A stretch of 64,000 nucleotides of DNA from an uncultured Pelagibacteraceae bacterium (GTDB lineage: Bacteria > Pseudomonadota > Alphaproteobacteria > Pelagibacterales > Pelagibacteraceae). The first letter of the stretch is position 1; every line of letters begins with the position of its first letter. Position numbers and translations under genes: made by a program. The notes below the pieces were generated by a model. It was given only the letters and a program-made list of their open reading frames with translations, was not told the DNA's origin and did no database searches. Below are positions 29,080 through 38,050 of this stretch, piece by piece. The stretch covers positions 62,001 through 126,000 of the forward strand of contig CACJLY010000001.1 in NCBI GenBank assembly GCA_902594335.1, in the 5' to 3' direction.

Positions 29080-29641
29080 TTAAAAACTTATCAATAGCTT
29101 TTGGGTAAATTTCATGTTCAATTTTTAGCACTTTTTTTTCTAAACTTCCTACATTATCTGATTTTAGAATTTTCACCTTCTTTTGTAAAATAACTTTACC
29201 TGAATCTAATTTTTCTGTTACTTTATGAATTGATGCTCCTGCAAATCTGTCCTTATTTTTTATTGCTCTCTCATTTGTATTTAATCCTTTATACTTTGGC
29301 AAAAGTGACGGATGAATATTTAATATTGGTTTAGAAAATTTTTTTATAAAATTACCTGACAAGATTTTCATAAATCCAGCCAAACAAATTAAATCTATAT
29401 TATATTTCTTTAGCAACTTAAGTGATTTATTTTCAAAATTTGATTTATTTTTATTTCCATAAATTTTTATTTTAGATCTAGATGCATATTTTAGTCCCTC
29501 AGCTTCTGGATTGTTTGAAATAACTAATATAATTTTAATTAAAGAATTCTTTTTTTTTGAGTGTTTTATTAAGGATTTTAAGTTACTACCTCTACCACTA
29601 ATAAAGACGGCGGTATTTTTTTTACCAGGATATTTTTCCAC
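29069..29641 (-). CDS. purN: Phosphoribosylglycinamide formyltransferase
   Basis: This 190-residue enzyme transfers a formyl group from 10-formyl-tetrahydrofolate to GAR in purine synthesis. It has the phosphate loop SGRGSNLKSLI near residue 15, AGFMKILSG near 90, and the catalytic NIHPSLLPKYKG with its His near 108. It overlaps purM by 20 nt; the two catalyse steps 3 and 5 of the pathway whose first step (purF) is also in this window. Confidence 0.95.
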   Translation of the reverse strand: MEKYPGKKNTAVFISGRGSNLKSLIKHSKKKNSLIKIILVISNNPEAEGLKYASRSKIKIYGNKNKSNFENKSLKLLKKYNIDLICLAGFMKILSGNFIKKFSKPILNIHPSLLPKYKGLNTNERAIKNKDRFAGASIHKVTEKLDSGKVILQKKVKILKSDNVGSLEKKVLKIEHEIYPKAIDKFLTNL

Positions 29642-30644
29642 TTAATTTTACTTTTTTTGAATTTTTAACTATTTTTCCAATTATATAAGGTTTAAATTTT
29701 TTTCCAAAAAATTTACTTACTAAATTTAAATTTTTAGGATTTGTCACTAAACAAAAACCTACACCACAATTAAAGGTCTTTAACATTTCTTTCTCACTTA
29801 TACCTGTTTTATATAGCCATCTAAAAATTTTTAATGTTTTAACTCTATTTAAATCTATTTCTGCACATAAATTTTTTGGTATTATTCTTTGAATATTATC
29901 CAATAGACCTCCGCCAGTTATGTTTGCACATCCATTTATTAAATTTTTTTCATTAATAAGAGATAATTCTTTTACATAAATTTTAGTTGGTCTAATTAAT
30001 TCATCTTTGAGAAATTTGCTTGTTTTAAAATTTATTTTTTTTTTTTTTAAGAGATATCTCACTAAGGAATAACCGTTAGAGTGAAGTCCATTAGAAGGTA
30101 CAGCTAAAATAAGATCATTATTTCTAATTTTTTTATTAAGTATTTTTTTCTTTTCAACAAGACCAACAGCAAAACCTGCTATATCAAATTTCCCTTTGGT
30201 ATACGTTCCTGGCATTTCAGCAGTTTCGCCACCAACTAATTTGCAACCAGCGATATCACATCCCTTAACAATTCCTTTAACTAAATGTTTTAATTTTTTC
30301 AAATTAATTTTGCTAATAGAAATGTAGTCTAAGAATAAATAAGGTTTTGCTCCTTGAACGACCAAATCATTTACACACATCGCAACAAGATCTATTCCAA
30401 TTGTATCAAATTTATTTAGATCATTTGCAATCTCAATTTTTGTTCCAACTCCATCAGTGCTAGTAACAATGTGAGGGTCTTTTAGTTGTCTAGGTATCGG
30501 AGAGATTGCTCCAAAGCCTCCAATATTCTTAAAATCACCACTTTTGCTTGATTTTCTTGCCAGTGAACTTATGAACTTAACAAAACTATCTGCTTTTGGA
30601 ATATTAACTCCACTCTTACTGTATGTTAATTTATTTGATGCCAT
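29622..30644 (-). CDS. purM: Phosphoribosylformylglycinamidine cyclo-ligase
   Basis: This 340-residue ATP-dependent enzyme closes the imidazole ring to form AIR. Signatures are the N-terminal YSKSGVNIPKAD, DGVGTKIEIA, GIDLVAMCVNDL, and GGETAEMPGTY near residue 138. A 14-nt T run on the plus strand (about 30035-30048) encodes a lysine cluster. The start codon is only 11 nt from that of the divergent DUF2066 gene, so its promoter must lie within or across that gene. Confidence 0.95.
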   Translation of the reverse strand: MASNKLTYSKSGVNIPKADSFVKFISSLARKSSKSGDFKNIGGFGAISPIPRQLKDPHIVTSTDGVGTKIEIANDLNKFDTIGIDLVAMCVNDLVVQGAKPYLFLDYISISKINLKKLKHLVKGIVKGCDIAGCKLVGGETAEMPGTYTKGKFDIAGFAVGLVEKKKILNKKIRNNDLILAVPSNGLHSNGYSLVRYLLKKKKINFKTSKFLKDELIRPTKIYVKELSLINEKNLINGCANITGGGLLDNIQRIIPKNLCAEIDLNRVKTLKIFRWLYKTGISEKEMLKTFNCGVGFCLVTNPKNLNLVSKFFGKKFKPYIIGKIVKNSKKVKLSGKISW

Positions 30645-30655
30645 ATAACAAAGTT

Positions 30656-31732
30656 ATGTATTTTTTAAAAAAAAATATATCAAATTGTTTATATATATTT
30701 TTTATATTTTTAACCTTTAATTTTATAGAGTTTTCCACAAAAAAGGTACTTGCTAAAACTTTTGTTGTTTCAAAAATTGAAGTTGAGGAAAAATATAATC
30801 TTAATTTTAATAAACTTAAAGTTATGGACAGAGGCTTTAAAAAAGCATTTGAAAATATCTCTCAAATGATACTTGAGAGAAAAGATCTTGATAAAATCAG
30901 AAATACGTCAATTAACGATATTAAGAAATTAATCGAAAACTTTTCAATATTGGATGAAAAATTTATAAATCAAAAATATAAAAATATTATGGAGGTAGAA
31001 TTTAATAAAAAAAAGTTAATTAAATTCTTAGATGCTAAAAATATAACTATTTCATTACCAAAAAAAATAGATGTTTTATTAATACCAGTTCTAGTTGATT
31101 TAGAAACGAATAATTTTAATTATTTAAGCGAAAACACTTTTGCAAAAAATTGGCAAAGTATTGAAAAAAATTATTTTCAAATTACTTATATCATGCCAAA
31201 CGAGGATGTAGAAGATTATTTAATTATAAAAAATAACTTACAAAATATTGAAAATTACAATTTCAAAAAAATATTAAAAAAATATTATTCAGAAAATTTT
31301 ATAATAATGATAATTTTTAAAAGAAAAAATAATATTAAATTTTATTCAAAAATTAATTTTGACGATAAGTTTGAAATATTAAGTAAAAGTTTTATAGATA
31401 AAAATATAGAAGATCAAACAGATTTAAATTCAATGATACTAAATATAAAAAACAAATATGAAGATAATTGGAAATCTATAAATAAAATGAGTCCATCTAC
31501 ATCTGTTCCAATCCGATTATCAGTAGAGTCAAATAATACAGAAAAATCTTTGAAATTAGAAAATGCTTTGGTTAATTTAGATTTTGTAAATAGCTATAAT
31601 ATTGAAAAGTTTGATAGTAAAATAATCATATATAAAGTTAATTACAGCAGTAGTCCAAAAAGATTTTTAAAAGATATTTTATCTTACGATATTAGTATTG
31701 ACACATCCTCAAGCAACTGGAAAATAAAATGA
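30656..31732 (+). CDS. DUF2066-like exported protein
   Basis: From the ATG at 30656 this is a 358-residue protein with an N-terminal signal or anchor segment (CLYIFFIFLTFNFIEFS). Residues after that, VVSKIEVEEKYNLNF through AFENISQMIL, resemble the DUF2066 family, as does its position between purM and hda, seen in other proteobacteria. I moved the start from 30623 because the longer form would overlap the purM start codon. No catalytic motif is visible. Function is unknown; the family name is moderately supported. Confidence 0.65.
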   Translation: MYFLKKNISNCLYIFFIFLTFNFIEFSTKKVLAKTFVVSKIEVEEKYNLNFNKLKVMDRGFKKAFENISQMILERKDLDKIRNTSINDIKKLIENFSILDEKFINQKYKNIMEVEFNKKKLIKFLDAKNITISLPKKIDVLLIPVLVDLETNNFNYLSENTFAKNWQSIEKNYFQITYIMPNEDVEDYLIIKNNLQNIENYNFKKILKKYYSENFIIMIIFKRKNNIKFYSKINFDDKFEILSKSFIDKNIEDQTDLNSMILNIKNKYEDNWKSINKMSPSTSVPIRLSVESNNTEKSLKLENALVNLDFVNSYNIEKFDSKIIIYKVNYSSSPKRFLKDILSYDISIDTSSSNWKIK

Positions 31733-32385
31733 GTGAATTAAATCAATTACTTCTAGACTTTGATTATAAAACTAATTTTAATGAACATGATTTTTATTTA
31801 TCAAAAAGTAATTCTAACGCATTTAATTTGATAAATAGATGGCCTGACTGGGATAAAAAAATATTAAATATTTCGGGTGAAAAATTCTCTGGAAAAAGTC
31901 ACCTAGCAAATATCTTTAAGTTAAAATCTAAAGCATTTTTAGTCAAAGGAAATGAGATCAATAATTCAATTTTTAAAAGTATTAAATTACATGAAAGTAT
32001 AATTATTGATGATTTTGAAGAATGTAATCAGGAAGAAATACTTTATTCAATTTTTAACCTAATAGATCAGGACAGTAAGTATTTGTTGATAAATTCATTA
32101 AGACCGATTAATGAAATTAATTATAAACTACCTGATTTAACCTCAAGATCAAAGAATTGTCTTTACGCCTTAATTGAAAATCCAGATGATGAATTACTTT
32201 TTGCTATAATTTTAAAGAATTTTTCTGATCGCCAGATTAAAATTGAAAAAAAAATAATAAATTTCATAATTAGTAGAATTGATAGATCTTATAGAAAAAT
32301 TGATGAATTTATATATAAGATTGACGAATTAAGTTTAAAAAAAAAAAAACCAATTAATTTAAAAACCATAAAAGAGATTTTGTAA
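31729..32385 (+). CDS. Hda-like DnaA-related protein
   Basis: This 218-residue protein resembles Hda/DnaA ATPase domains without a DNA-binding domain. The N-terminus has QLLLDFDYKTNF followed by a Walker A-like GEKFSGKSHLANI near residue 45 and a Walker B-like IIDDFEE near 92. Hda with the beta clamp promotes ATP hydrolysis by DnaA and limits re-initiation. The QLLLDF motif at the very start fits a clamp-binding peptide. It overlaps the DUF2066 gene by 4 nt and lies directly before aspS. A 13-nt A run lies near its 3' end. Confidence 0.82.
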   Translation: MSELNQLLLDFDYKTNFNEHDFYLSKSNSNAFNLINRWPDWDKKILNISGEKFSGKSHLANIFKLKSKAFLVKGNEINNSIFKSIKLHESIIIDDFEECNQEEILYSIFNLIDQDSKYLLINSLRPINEINYKLPDLTSRSKNCLYALIENPDDELLFAIILKNFSDRQIKIEKKIINFIISRIDRSYRKIDEFIYKIDELSLKKKKPINLKTIKEIL

Positions 32386-32386
32386 A

Positions 32387-34171
32387 TTGAATAAATATAG
32401 AACTCATACTTGCGGGGAATTAACTAAGTTACATAAAGAAAAGGAAATTTCTTTATCTGGTTGGATTAACAAAAAAAGAGACCATGGAAATCTTTTATTT
32501 ATAGATTTAAGAGATAATTTTGGAATTACTCAATGTGTTATAGACAAAAGTAATGAAATATTTAAGAAAATTGAAAAAATTTCTTTGGAAACAGTAATTA
32601 AAATTACGGGAATAGTTATTGAGAGATCAAAAGAAACAATAAATAAAAATATTTCTACTGGCGAAATAGAAGTCAAAATCAATAATATTAATATTCTTGG
32701 CGAAACTAAAGAATTACCAATGCCAGTTTTTTCAGATCAAGAATATGCTGAGGAAATAAGACTCAAGTATAGATTTTTAGATTTAAGAAGAAAAAAAATA
32801 CATCAAAATATTATCTTAAGATCAAAAGTAATCTCATTTATTAGAAATGAGATGCAAAAACTTGGTTTTTTAGAATTTCAAACCCCCATATTAACTTCTT
32901 CTAGTCCTGAAGGCGCAAGAGATTTTCTTGTTCCAAGTAGATTAAATCCTGGGAAATTTTATGCTTTACCACAAGCACCCCAACAATTTAAGCAACTCAT
33001 AATGGTTTCAGGGTTTGACAAATATTTTCAAATAGCACCATGTTTCAGAGATGAGGATGCAAGAGCAGATAGAAGTCCTGGAGAATTTTATCAATTAGAT
33101 GTTGAAATGTCTTTTGTTGAACAAGAAGATGTTTTTGATGTGATAGAAACTTTATTTTTAAAATTATTTAAAACATTTAGTAACAAAAAAATCCTTCATG
33201 AAAAGTTTCCAAGGATTACCTTTGAAGATGCAATGCTTAAATATGGATCAGACAAGCCCGATTTAAGAAATCCGTTAGAAATTACAGATTTAACAAATAT
33301 TTTTAAGAGAGAGGATGTAAAATTTGAAATATTTAAGAAATTAATTAAAAAAGGCTCAATTGTTAGAGCGTTAATTACCAAAAATACAAAGGATAAACCT
33401 AGAAGTTTCTTTGATGGAATTGATAAATGGGCAAAAGATCAAGGTTCTTCTGGTCTTGCATATTTTACGTTAGAAAAAGAAGATAATGTCAGTGCGAAAG
33501 GTCCAATTGGAAAATTTTTTTCAGAAACTTCATTGATGGAAATTATTAATCAAACAAAAGCAAATATCGGAGATACTATTTTTCTTTCTTGTGGAAAAAA
33601 AGATGATGTAGAAAAAATATTAAGTGTTGCGAGAAACAAAATAGCTGAGGATTTAGATTTAATTGATAACGAAACATTTTCATTTTGTTGGATTGTTGAT
33701 TATCCTATGTATGAGATTGATGAAACAACAAAAAAAATTAAATTTAGTCATAATCCGTTTTCTATGCCACAAGGAGAAATAAATAAACTAGACCTTTCTA
33801 ATCCTTTAAATATTAAAGCCTATCAATATGATATTGTTTGTAATGGTATTGAGCTATCATCAGGGGCTATAAGAAACCATGTTCCTGAATTAATGTATAA
33901 ATTATTTGAAACTGCTGGTTATTCAAAAAATGACATTAATAATAAATTTAGTGGAATGATAAATGCCTTAAGTTATGGAGCACCACCTCATGGAGGAATA
34001 GCCCCAGGGATTGATAGAATTGTTATGCTTTTAGCAAATGAAAAAAACATTAGAGAAGTTACCATGTTCCCAATGAACCAAAATGCACAAGATTTGATGA
34101 TGAATGCACCATCTGAAATCTCAGATGATCAATTAAAAGAGTTAAATTTAACTATTAAAAAGAAAAAATAA
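32387..34171 (+). CDS. aspS: Aspartyl-tRNA synthetase, TTG start
   Basis: This 594-residue class II synthetase has an OB-fold anticodon domain (SGWINKKRDHGNLLFIDLRD), motif 2 around FQIAPCFRDEDARADRSPGEF near residue 215, a bacterial GAD insertion, and motif 3 PPHGGIAPGIDRIVML near 540. The start is a TTG one nucleotide after the hda stop (TAA-A-TTG); MNKYRTHTCGEL matches the family start, so TTG is preferred over any internal ATG. Length is normal for the bacterial type. Whether it also aspartylates tRNA-Asn cannot be told. Confidence 0.95.
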   Translation: MNKYRTHTCGELTKLHKEKEISLSGWINKKRDHGNLLFIDLRDNFGITQCVIDKSNEIFKKIEKISLETVIKITGIVIERSKETINKNISTGEIEVKINNINILGETKELPMPVFSDQEYAEEIRLKYRFLDLRRKKIHQNIILRSKVISFIRNEMQKLGFLEFQTPILTSSSPEGARDFLVPSRLNPGKFYALPQAPQQFKQLIMVSGFDKYFQIAPCFRDEDARADRSPGEFYQLDVEMSFVEQEDVFDVIETLFLKLFKTFSNKKILHEKFPRITFEDAMLKYGSDKPDLRNPLEITDLTNIFKREDVKFEIFKKLIKKGSIVRALITKNTKDKPRSFFDGIDKWAKDQGSSGLAYFTLEKEDNVSAKGPIGKFFSETSLMEIINQTKANIGDTIFLSCGKKDDVEKILSVARNKIAEDLDLIDNETFSFCWIVDYPMYEIDETTKKIKFSHNPFSMPQGEINKLDLSNPLNIKAYQYDIVCNGIELSSGAIRNHVPELMYKLFETAGYSKNDINNKFSGMINALSYGAPPHGGIAPGIDRIVMLLANEKNIREVTMFPMNQNAQDLMMNAPSEISDDQLKELNLTIKKKK

Positions 34172-34996
34172 TTATTTCTTCCCTTTAAGATTTATTTTTA
34201 TATCTGATAAATCTACTAATTTTTTTTTATAATTGCTTCTTACGAAACCTTTACTTGTTATGTCTTTTACTAATTTTAAAAATTGAGTTTTATCTTCGCT
34301 ATTTTCGTCTGCTACAGTTTCATCCAAGTTTTCAGATCCTCCGATAGAGGGAGTATGAGCAAGATCTTCTCTGTTTAGATATGATATTGCTAATTCTCTA
34401 AATATATAATCTAGAATTGATGATGCACTTAATATTCTATCATTACCAAATACTTTTCCTGATGGTTCAAATTTAGTATCTACAAAGGCATTTACAAACT
34501 CATCCAATGGCACCCCGTATTGCAATCCAAGAGAAACTGCTATTGCAAAGTTGTTCATTGTTGCTTTTACTAGTTCACCTTCTTTACTAGTATCTATAAA
34601 TATTTCACCTATTTTACCATCCTCATACTCACCTGTATGTAGGTATACTTTATGATTTCCAATTGATGCCTTTTGTATATATCCCTTTCTTCTATCTGGC
34701 ATACTAAATCTTCTGCTATTATTATCTTTAATATTTTTAGTTAACATTTCTTGATTAATTTTAAGACTATTTTTTTGCTCAGGTTGAGACAGTTCTTTTT
34801 CAACAACATTTATGTTGTTTTTTTCAATTTTTTCTAAATTTTTAGTTTTTCTGTTATCTAGTTTTACATCTAGTATTTCAAATTTTCCATCATCTCTTTT
34901 CTCTATATTTTGTATATTTTTTTCATCTATATCATCAAGATAATGACTTACTTTGAAACTACAAGTATAGTAAGTCTCTACTAAATATTTTGCCAT
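34172..34996 (-). CDS. Stand-alone NrdJ C-terminal (TSCPD-domain) protein, NrdJb-like
   Basis: This 274-residue protein has no catalytic ribonucleotide-reductase core. The N-terminal 50 residues open with [20 protein letters not shown], a charged low-complexity linker follows, and residues about 85-215 match the C-terminal region of B12-dependent class II reductase: [51 protein letters not shown] and [14 protein letters not shown]. Pseudomonas has a comparable split subunit, NrdJb. The only Cys is residue 12, so it cannot donate redox thiols. It abuts aspS end to end with no spacer. A regulatory or accessory role in dNTP synthesis is inference. Confidence 0.82.
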   Translation of the reverse strand: MAKYLVETYYTCSFKVSHYLDDIDEKNIQNIEKRDDGKFEILDVKLDNRKTKNLEKIEKNNINVVEKELSQPEQKNSLKINQEMLTKNIKDNNSRRFSMPDRRKGYIQKASIGNHKVYLHTGEYEDGKIGEIFIDTSKEGELVKATMNNFAIAVSLGLQYGVPLDEFVNAFVDTKFEPSGKVFGNDRILSASSILDYIFRELAISYLNREDLAHTPSIGGSENLDETVADENSEDKTQFLKLVKDITSKGFVRSNYKKKLVDLSDIKINLKGKK

Positions 34997-35113
34997 TTAA
35001 TTTCCTTATTTATTTATAAAATTGAATCTTAAAGATATAATGTATATAGAAATTTAAAATTTTAGTCTAACTTAATTTTTACAATTTTAAATTGAAAAAT
35101 AAAAAAAATTTTT

Positions 35114-35473
35114 ATGTTGACAGTATTAAAACAAATTTTTACCTGGTGGAATCATCAGACATTTGGAACAAGATTACAAATATTTTTTTCAGGAAAACTA
35201 GTAGGTGAAGATAAAAATGGAAATAAATATTATGAAAGTAAATCAGGAAGAAGATGGGTCATTTATAATGGTGAAGTTGAGGCATCCAAAATACCTAATG
35301 AATGGTATTCATGGATGCATTACATGAATAATAAAATTGAAAATGACCATAATTTAAAAAAGTATGATTGGCAGAAAGAACATTTATCTAATCAAACAGG
35401 ATCAGAAAATTCATATCATCCAAAAAAATATAATAATGTTGTTAAAAAAAAATATAAAAGCTGGAAAAGTTAA
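35114..35473 (+). CDS. NDUFA12-family complex I accessory subunit
   Basis: This 119-residue protein matches the NDUFA12/B17.2 family, a supernumerary subunit of respiratory complex I shared by mitochondria and alphaproteobacteria. Signatures are the opening FTWWNHQTFGTRLQIF, LVGEDKNGNKYYES near residue 32, RRWVIYNGEVEASKIPNEWY, and WMHY. The C-terminus is cut shorter and more basic than usual. It overlaps the DUF2155 gene by 38 nt in another frame; the two genes are neighbours in many alphaproteobacteria. Confidence 0.9.
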   Translation: MLTVLKQIFTWWNHQTFGTRLQIFFSGKLVGEDKNGNKYYESKSGRRWVIYNGEVEASKIPNEWYSWMHYMNNKIENDHNLKKYDWQKEHLSNQTGSENSYHPKKYNNVVKKKYKSWKS

Positions 35474-35840
35474 TTTTTTATTAGCAACAGTTTTATTTAT
35501 TATTATGTCAAATAACATAAATGCCAAGCCCCTGCCAAAAAGTGAAACAACCGCGGAGTTAAGTGTTCTTGATAAGGTAAGTTCAAAAAATACAAGTATA
35601 AAAATTAAAGTTGGAGAAGAATTTTCTTTTCAAAATTTAAATATAAAAGTTTTAAAATGTTATAATTCAGAATTTGATGATGACCCAGAAGTCATGGCTT
35701 ATATGCAAGTAAAGGATAATACAATGAATAATAATGATAGAGTATTTATTTTTAATGATTGGACATTTGCATCAAGTCCATCGATTAGACCATTCGATCA
35801 TCCGGTTTATGATGTTTGGTTAAAAAAATGTTACAGTTAA
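35436..35840 (+). CDS. DUF2155 exported protein
   Basis: This is a 134-residue protein with an N-terminal signal peptide (VNFLLATVLFIIMSNNINA). A DUF2155 domain follows with IKVGEEFSFQNLNIKVLKCY and VFIFNDWTFASSPSIRPFDHPVYDVWL. The start is set at 35436 because the signal peptide begins just after it and the longer ORF is unrelated sequence inside NDUFA12. Function is unknown. Its stop shares the four bases TTAA with the convergent accC stop. Confidence 0.85.
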   Translation: MLLKKNIKAGKVNFLLATVLFIIMSNNINAKPLPKSETTAELSVLDKVSSKNTSIKIKVGEEFSFQNLNIKVLKCYNSEFDDDPEVMAYMQVKDNTMNNNDRVFIFNDWTFASSPSIRPFDHPVYDVWLKKCYS

Positions 35841-37174
35841 ATAACTTTTTCTTTATCTAACCAGCTTACATTGAAGTCAGATTTGATAAATTTTTTGCTA
35901 TTAAGTAAAACTTTATGTAGTTTTATTGTAGTTGTTATTCCATCGATTACAAACTCATCAAGGGATCTTAACATTCTTTGAATTGCCTCTTCTCTGTTTC
36001 TACCATGTGTTATCACTTTACAAACCATACTGTCGTAATAGGGTGTAATTTTATATCCTTGGTAGATAGATCCATCAACTCTTGTCCTAAAGCCAGATGG
36101 TTGATGACACATACCTATTTTGCCTGGTGAAGGTTGAAAATTGTTACTTGGATCCTCAGCATTAATTCGGCACTCTATTGCATGACCTCTTGGGTTTATA
36201 TCGCTTTGTTTCAAAGCTGTATCACCCGAAAAAGCTATCCATATTTGCTCTTTTATGATGTCAATTCCTGTAACCATCTCTGTTACTGGATGCTCAACTT
36301 GAACTCTTGTATTCATCTCTAAAAAATAAAATTTTCCATCTTCATATATAAATTCAACTGTTCCAGCACCTTCATAACCAATTTTACTAACCATACTAAC
36401 AGTCTTCTCAAAAAGATCTTTTCTAATATTATCATCTAAAACTGGACTAGGAGTTTCTTCTATTAGTTTTTGATGCCTTCGCTGAACTGAACAATCTCTC
36501 TCATGTAAATGAACAGTTCTATTCTTACCCGATAAAACCTGAACCTCAATATGTCTCGGATTTTGAAAGAATTTTTCAATATAAACCTCATCATTTCCAA
36601 AAAATTTTTTTGCTTCTTGTTTAGCTGTTAAAAATAGATCTTTAAATTCTTCTTGCTTATTAACAATTTTCATTCCTTTTCCACCTCCACCACCTGAGGC
36701 CTTTATTAAAACTGGAAATCCTATCTTTTCACATATTTTTTTTGCTTCGTTCATATCTTTAATACCACCTTCAGAGCCTTCAATTACTGGAAGTCCATAT
36801 TCCTTTGCAACTTTTTTAGCTTCAATTTTATCTCCCATCATTTTTATTAAGTTTGATGAAGGACCTATAAATTTAATATCATTCTCCTCTAATATTTTTG
36901 CAAACTCAAAATTTTCAGATAAAAAACCATAACCAGGATGGACAGCTTCAGAACCAGTCAGTTCAATTGCAGACATAATCGCAGGAATATTTAAATAACT
37001 AAATGTTGGTTGATGAGGACCTACACAAATACTTTCATCAGCTAATCTAACATGCATACTTTCTCTATCCACATCTGAGTGAATAGCTACAGTCGCAATA
37101 CCCCACTCTTTACAGGCTCTAATTATACGTACAGCTATTTCTCCTCTATTAGCTATAAGTATTTTTTTGAACAT
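35837..37174 (-). CDS. accC: Acetyl-CoA carboxylase, biotin carboxylase subunit
   Basis: This 445-residue ATP-grasp enzyme carboxylates the biotin of AccB. It starts FKKILIANRGEIAVRIIRAC, has the glycine-rich ATP loop ASGGGGGKGMKI near residue 160, and the catalytic region FLEMNTRVQVEHPVTEMVTG near 285. It is 4 nt downstream of accB. In related bacteria aat often follows accC; here the gene ends instead against the convergent DUF2155 gene. Confidence 0.96.
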   Translation of the reverse strand: MFKKILIANRGEIAVRIIRACKEWGIATVAIHSDVDRESMHVRLADESICVGPHQPTFSYLNIPAIMSAIELTGSEAVHPGYGFLSENFEFAKILEENDIKFIGPSSNLIKMMGDKIEAKKVAKEYGLPVIEGSEGGIKDMNEAKKICEKIGFPVLIKASGGGGGKGMKIVNKQEEFKDLFLTAKQEAKKFFGNDEVYIEKFFQNPRHIEVQVLSGKNRTVHLHERDCSVQRRHQKLIEETPSPVLDDNIRKDLFEKTVSMVSKIGYEGAGTVEFIYEDGKFYFLEMNTRVQVEHPVTEMVTGIDIIKEQIWIAFSGDTALKQSDINPRGHAIECRINAEDPSNNFQPSPGKIGMCHQPSGFRTRVDGSIYQGYKITPYYDSMVCKVITHGRNREEAIQRMLRSLDEFVIDGITTTIKLHKVLLNSKKFIKSDFNVSWLDKEKVI

Positions 37175-37178
37175 TTAT

Positions 37179-37601
37179 TTAATTTATAGTTGCTATAGTT
37201 TGACCAAACTCAACAGGTTGGCCATCTTCAACAGTAATTTCTTTTACAACTCCATCTAGTGGGCTGGGCACATGATTCATAGTTTTCATTGCTTCAACAA
37301 TCATGATTGTATCTCCTTTTTTAATTTTTTGACCTATCTCAATAAATTTTTTGCCACCCGGTTCTGGAGCAAGGTAAGCAGTTCCAATTATAGGTGAGGC
37401 AATTTTTTTAGAGTTATCAATTGAAACTTCATCTTTTATGGTCATTACCTCATTTGTAGGCGCTAAAGGTTCTGTATTTTTTGATATTCTAGATTTTGAA
37501 ACTTTAACCTTAATATCTTTTTCAGTATATTCTATTTCAGTGAGATTAAATTCTTCTAAATAATCATTTAATTCTTTAATAATATTTTTATTAATTTTCA
37601 T
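37179..37601 (-). CDS. accB: Acetyl-CoA carboxylase, biotin carboxyl carrier protein
   Basis: This 140-residue protein has a charged N-terminal segment, a short linker with Pro/Thr/Asn, and a C-terminal biotinyl domain. The biotinylated Lys lies in MIVEAMKTMNHV near residue 106. It carries the carboxyl group between AccC and the carboxyltransferase. It overlaps aroQ by 11 nt and precedes accC. Confidence 0.95.
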   Translation of the reverse strand: MKINKNIIKELNDYLEEFNLTEIEYTEKDIKVKVSKSRISKNTEPLAPTNEVMTIKDEVSIDNSKKIASPIIGTAYLAPEPGGKKFIEIGQKIKKGDTIMIVEAMKTMNHVPSPLDGVVKEITVEDGQPVEFGQTIATIN

Positions 37602-38034
37602 TTGTTAAGATTTCATGCATAGAGTTTATGGCTAAAATATAGCCATTTATACCTAATCCACAAATTATACCAGTAACAACTGCACTAATAAGCGACTTAT
37701 GCCTGAAATCCTCTCTCTTATAAATATTTGATATATGAAGTTCTATAATAGGTTTTTTAAAAATATCTAAAGCATCTCTTATAGCAACCGATGAATGACT
37801 ATATCCAGCAGCATTTATTATAATTCCATCATGTGTTTTACGAGCATCTTGAATAATATTTACAATATCTCCTTCGACATTTGATTGTTTTATCTCAACA
37901 TCGATATTCAAATCTTTCGCCCTTTTTAAACAAATTTCTTCTAAATATTTATAGTCTTTGTTACCATATTGAGTTTGTTCTCTTTCACCTAATAGATTAA
38001 GATTAGGACCATTAATTATTAATAATTTACTCAT
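37591..38034 (-). CDS. aroQ: Type II 3-dehydroquinate dehydratase
   Basis: This 147-residue enzyme dehydrates 3-dehydroquinate in the shikimate pathway. The N-terminus LLIINGPNLNLLGERE, the NAAGYSHSSVAIRDAL segment near residue 75 and the ELHISN motif are diagnostic. The ORF track extends it by 59 residues across thiS; the ATG at 38034 gives the family start. It overlaps accB by 11 nt, and its start codon is only 16 nt from that of the divergent thiS. Confidence 0.95.
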   Translation of the reverse strand: MSKLLIINGPNLNLLGEREQTQYGNKDYKYLEEICLKRAKDLNIDVEIKQSNVEGDIVNIIQDARKTHDGIIINAAGYSHSSVAIRDALDIFKKPIIELHISNIYKREDFRHKSLISAVVTGIICGLGINGYILAINSMHEILTNEN

Positions 38035-38050
38035 TAAAACTTTATAATAT

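Noticed and set aside
35364-35435. Upstream extension of the DUF2155 protein
   Set aside because: These codons are out-of-frame NDUFA12 sequence and would place the signal peptide far from the N-terminus.
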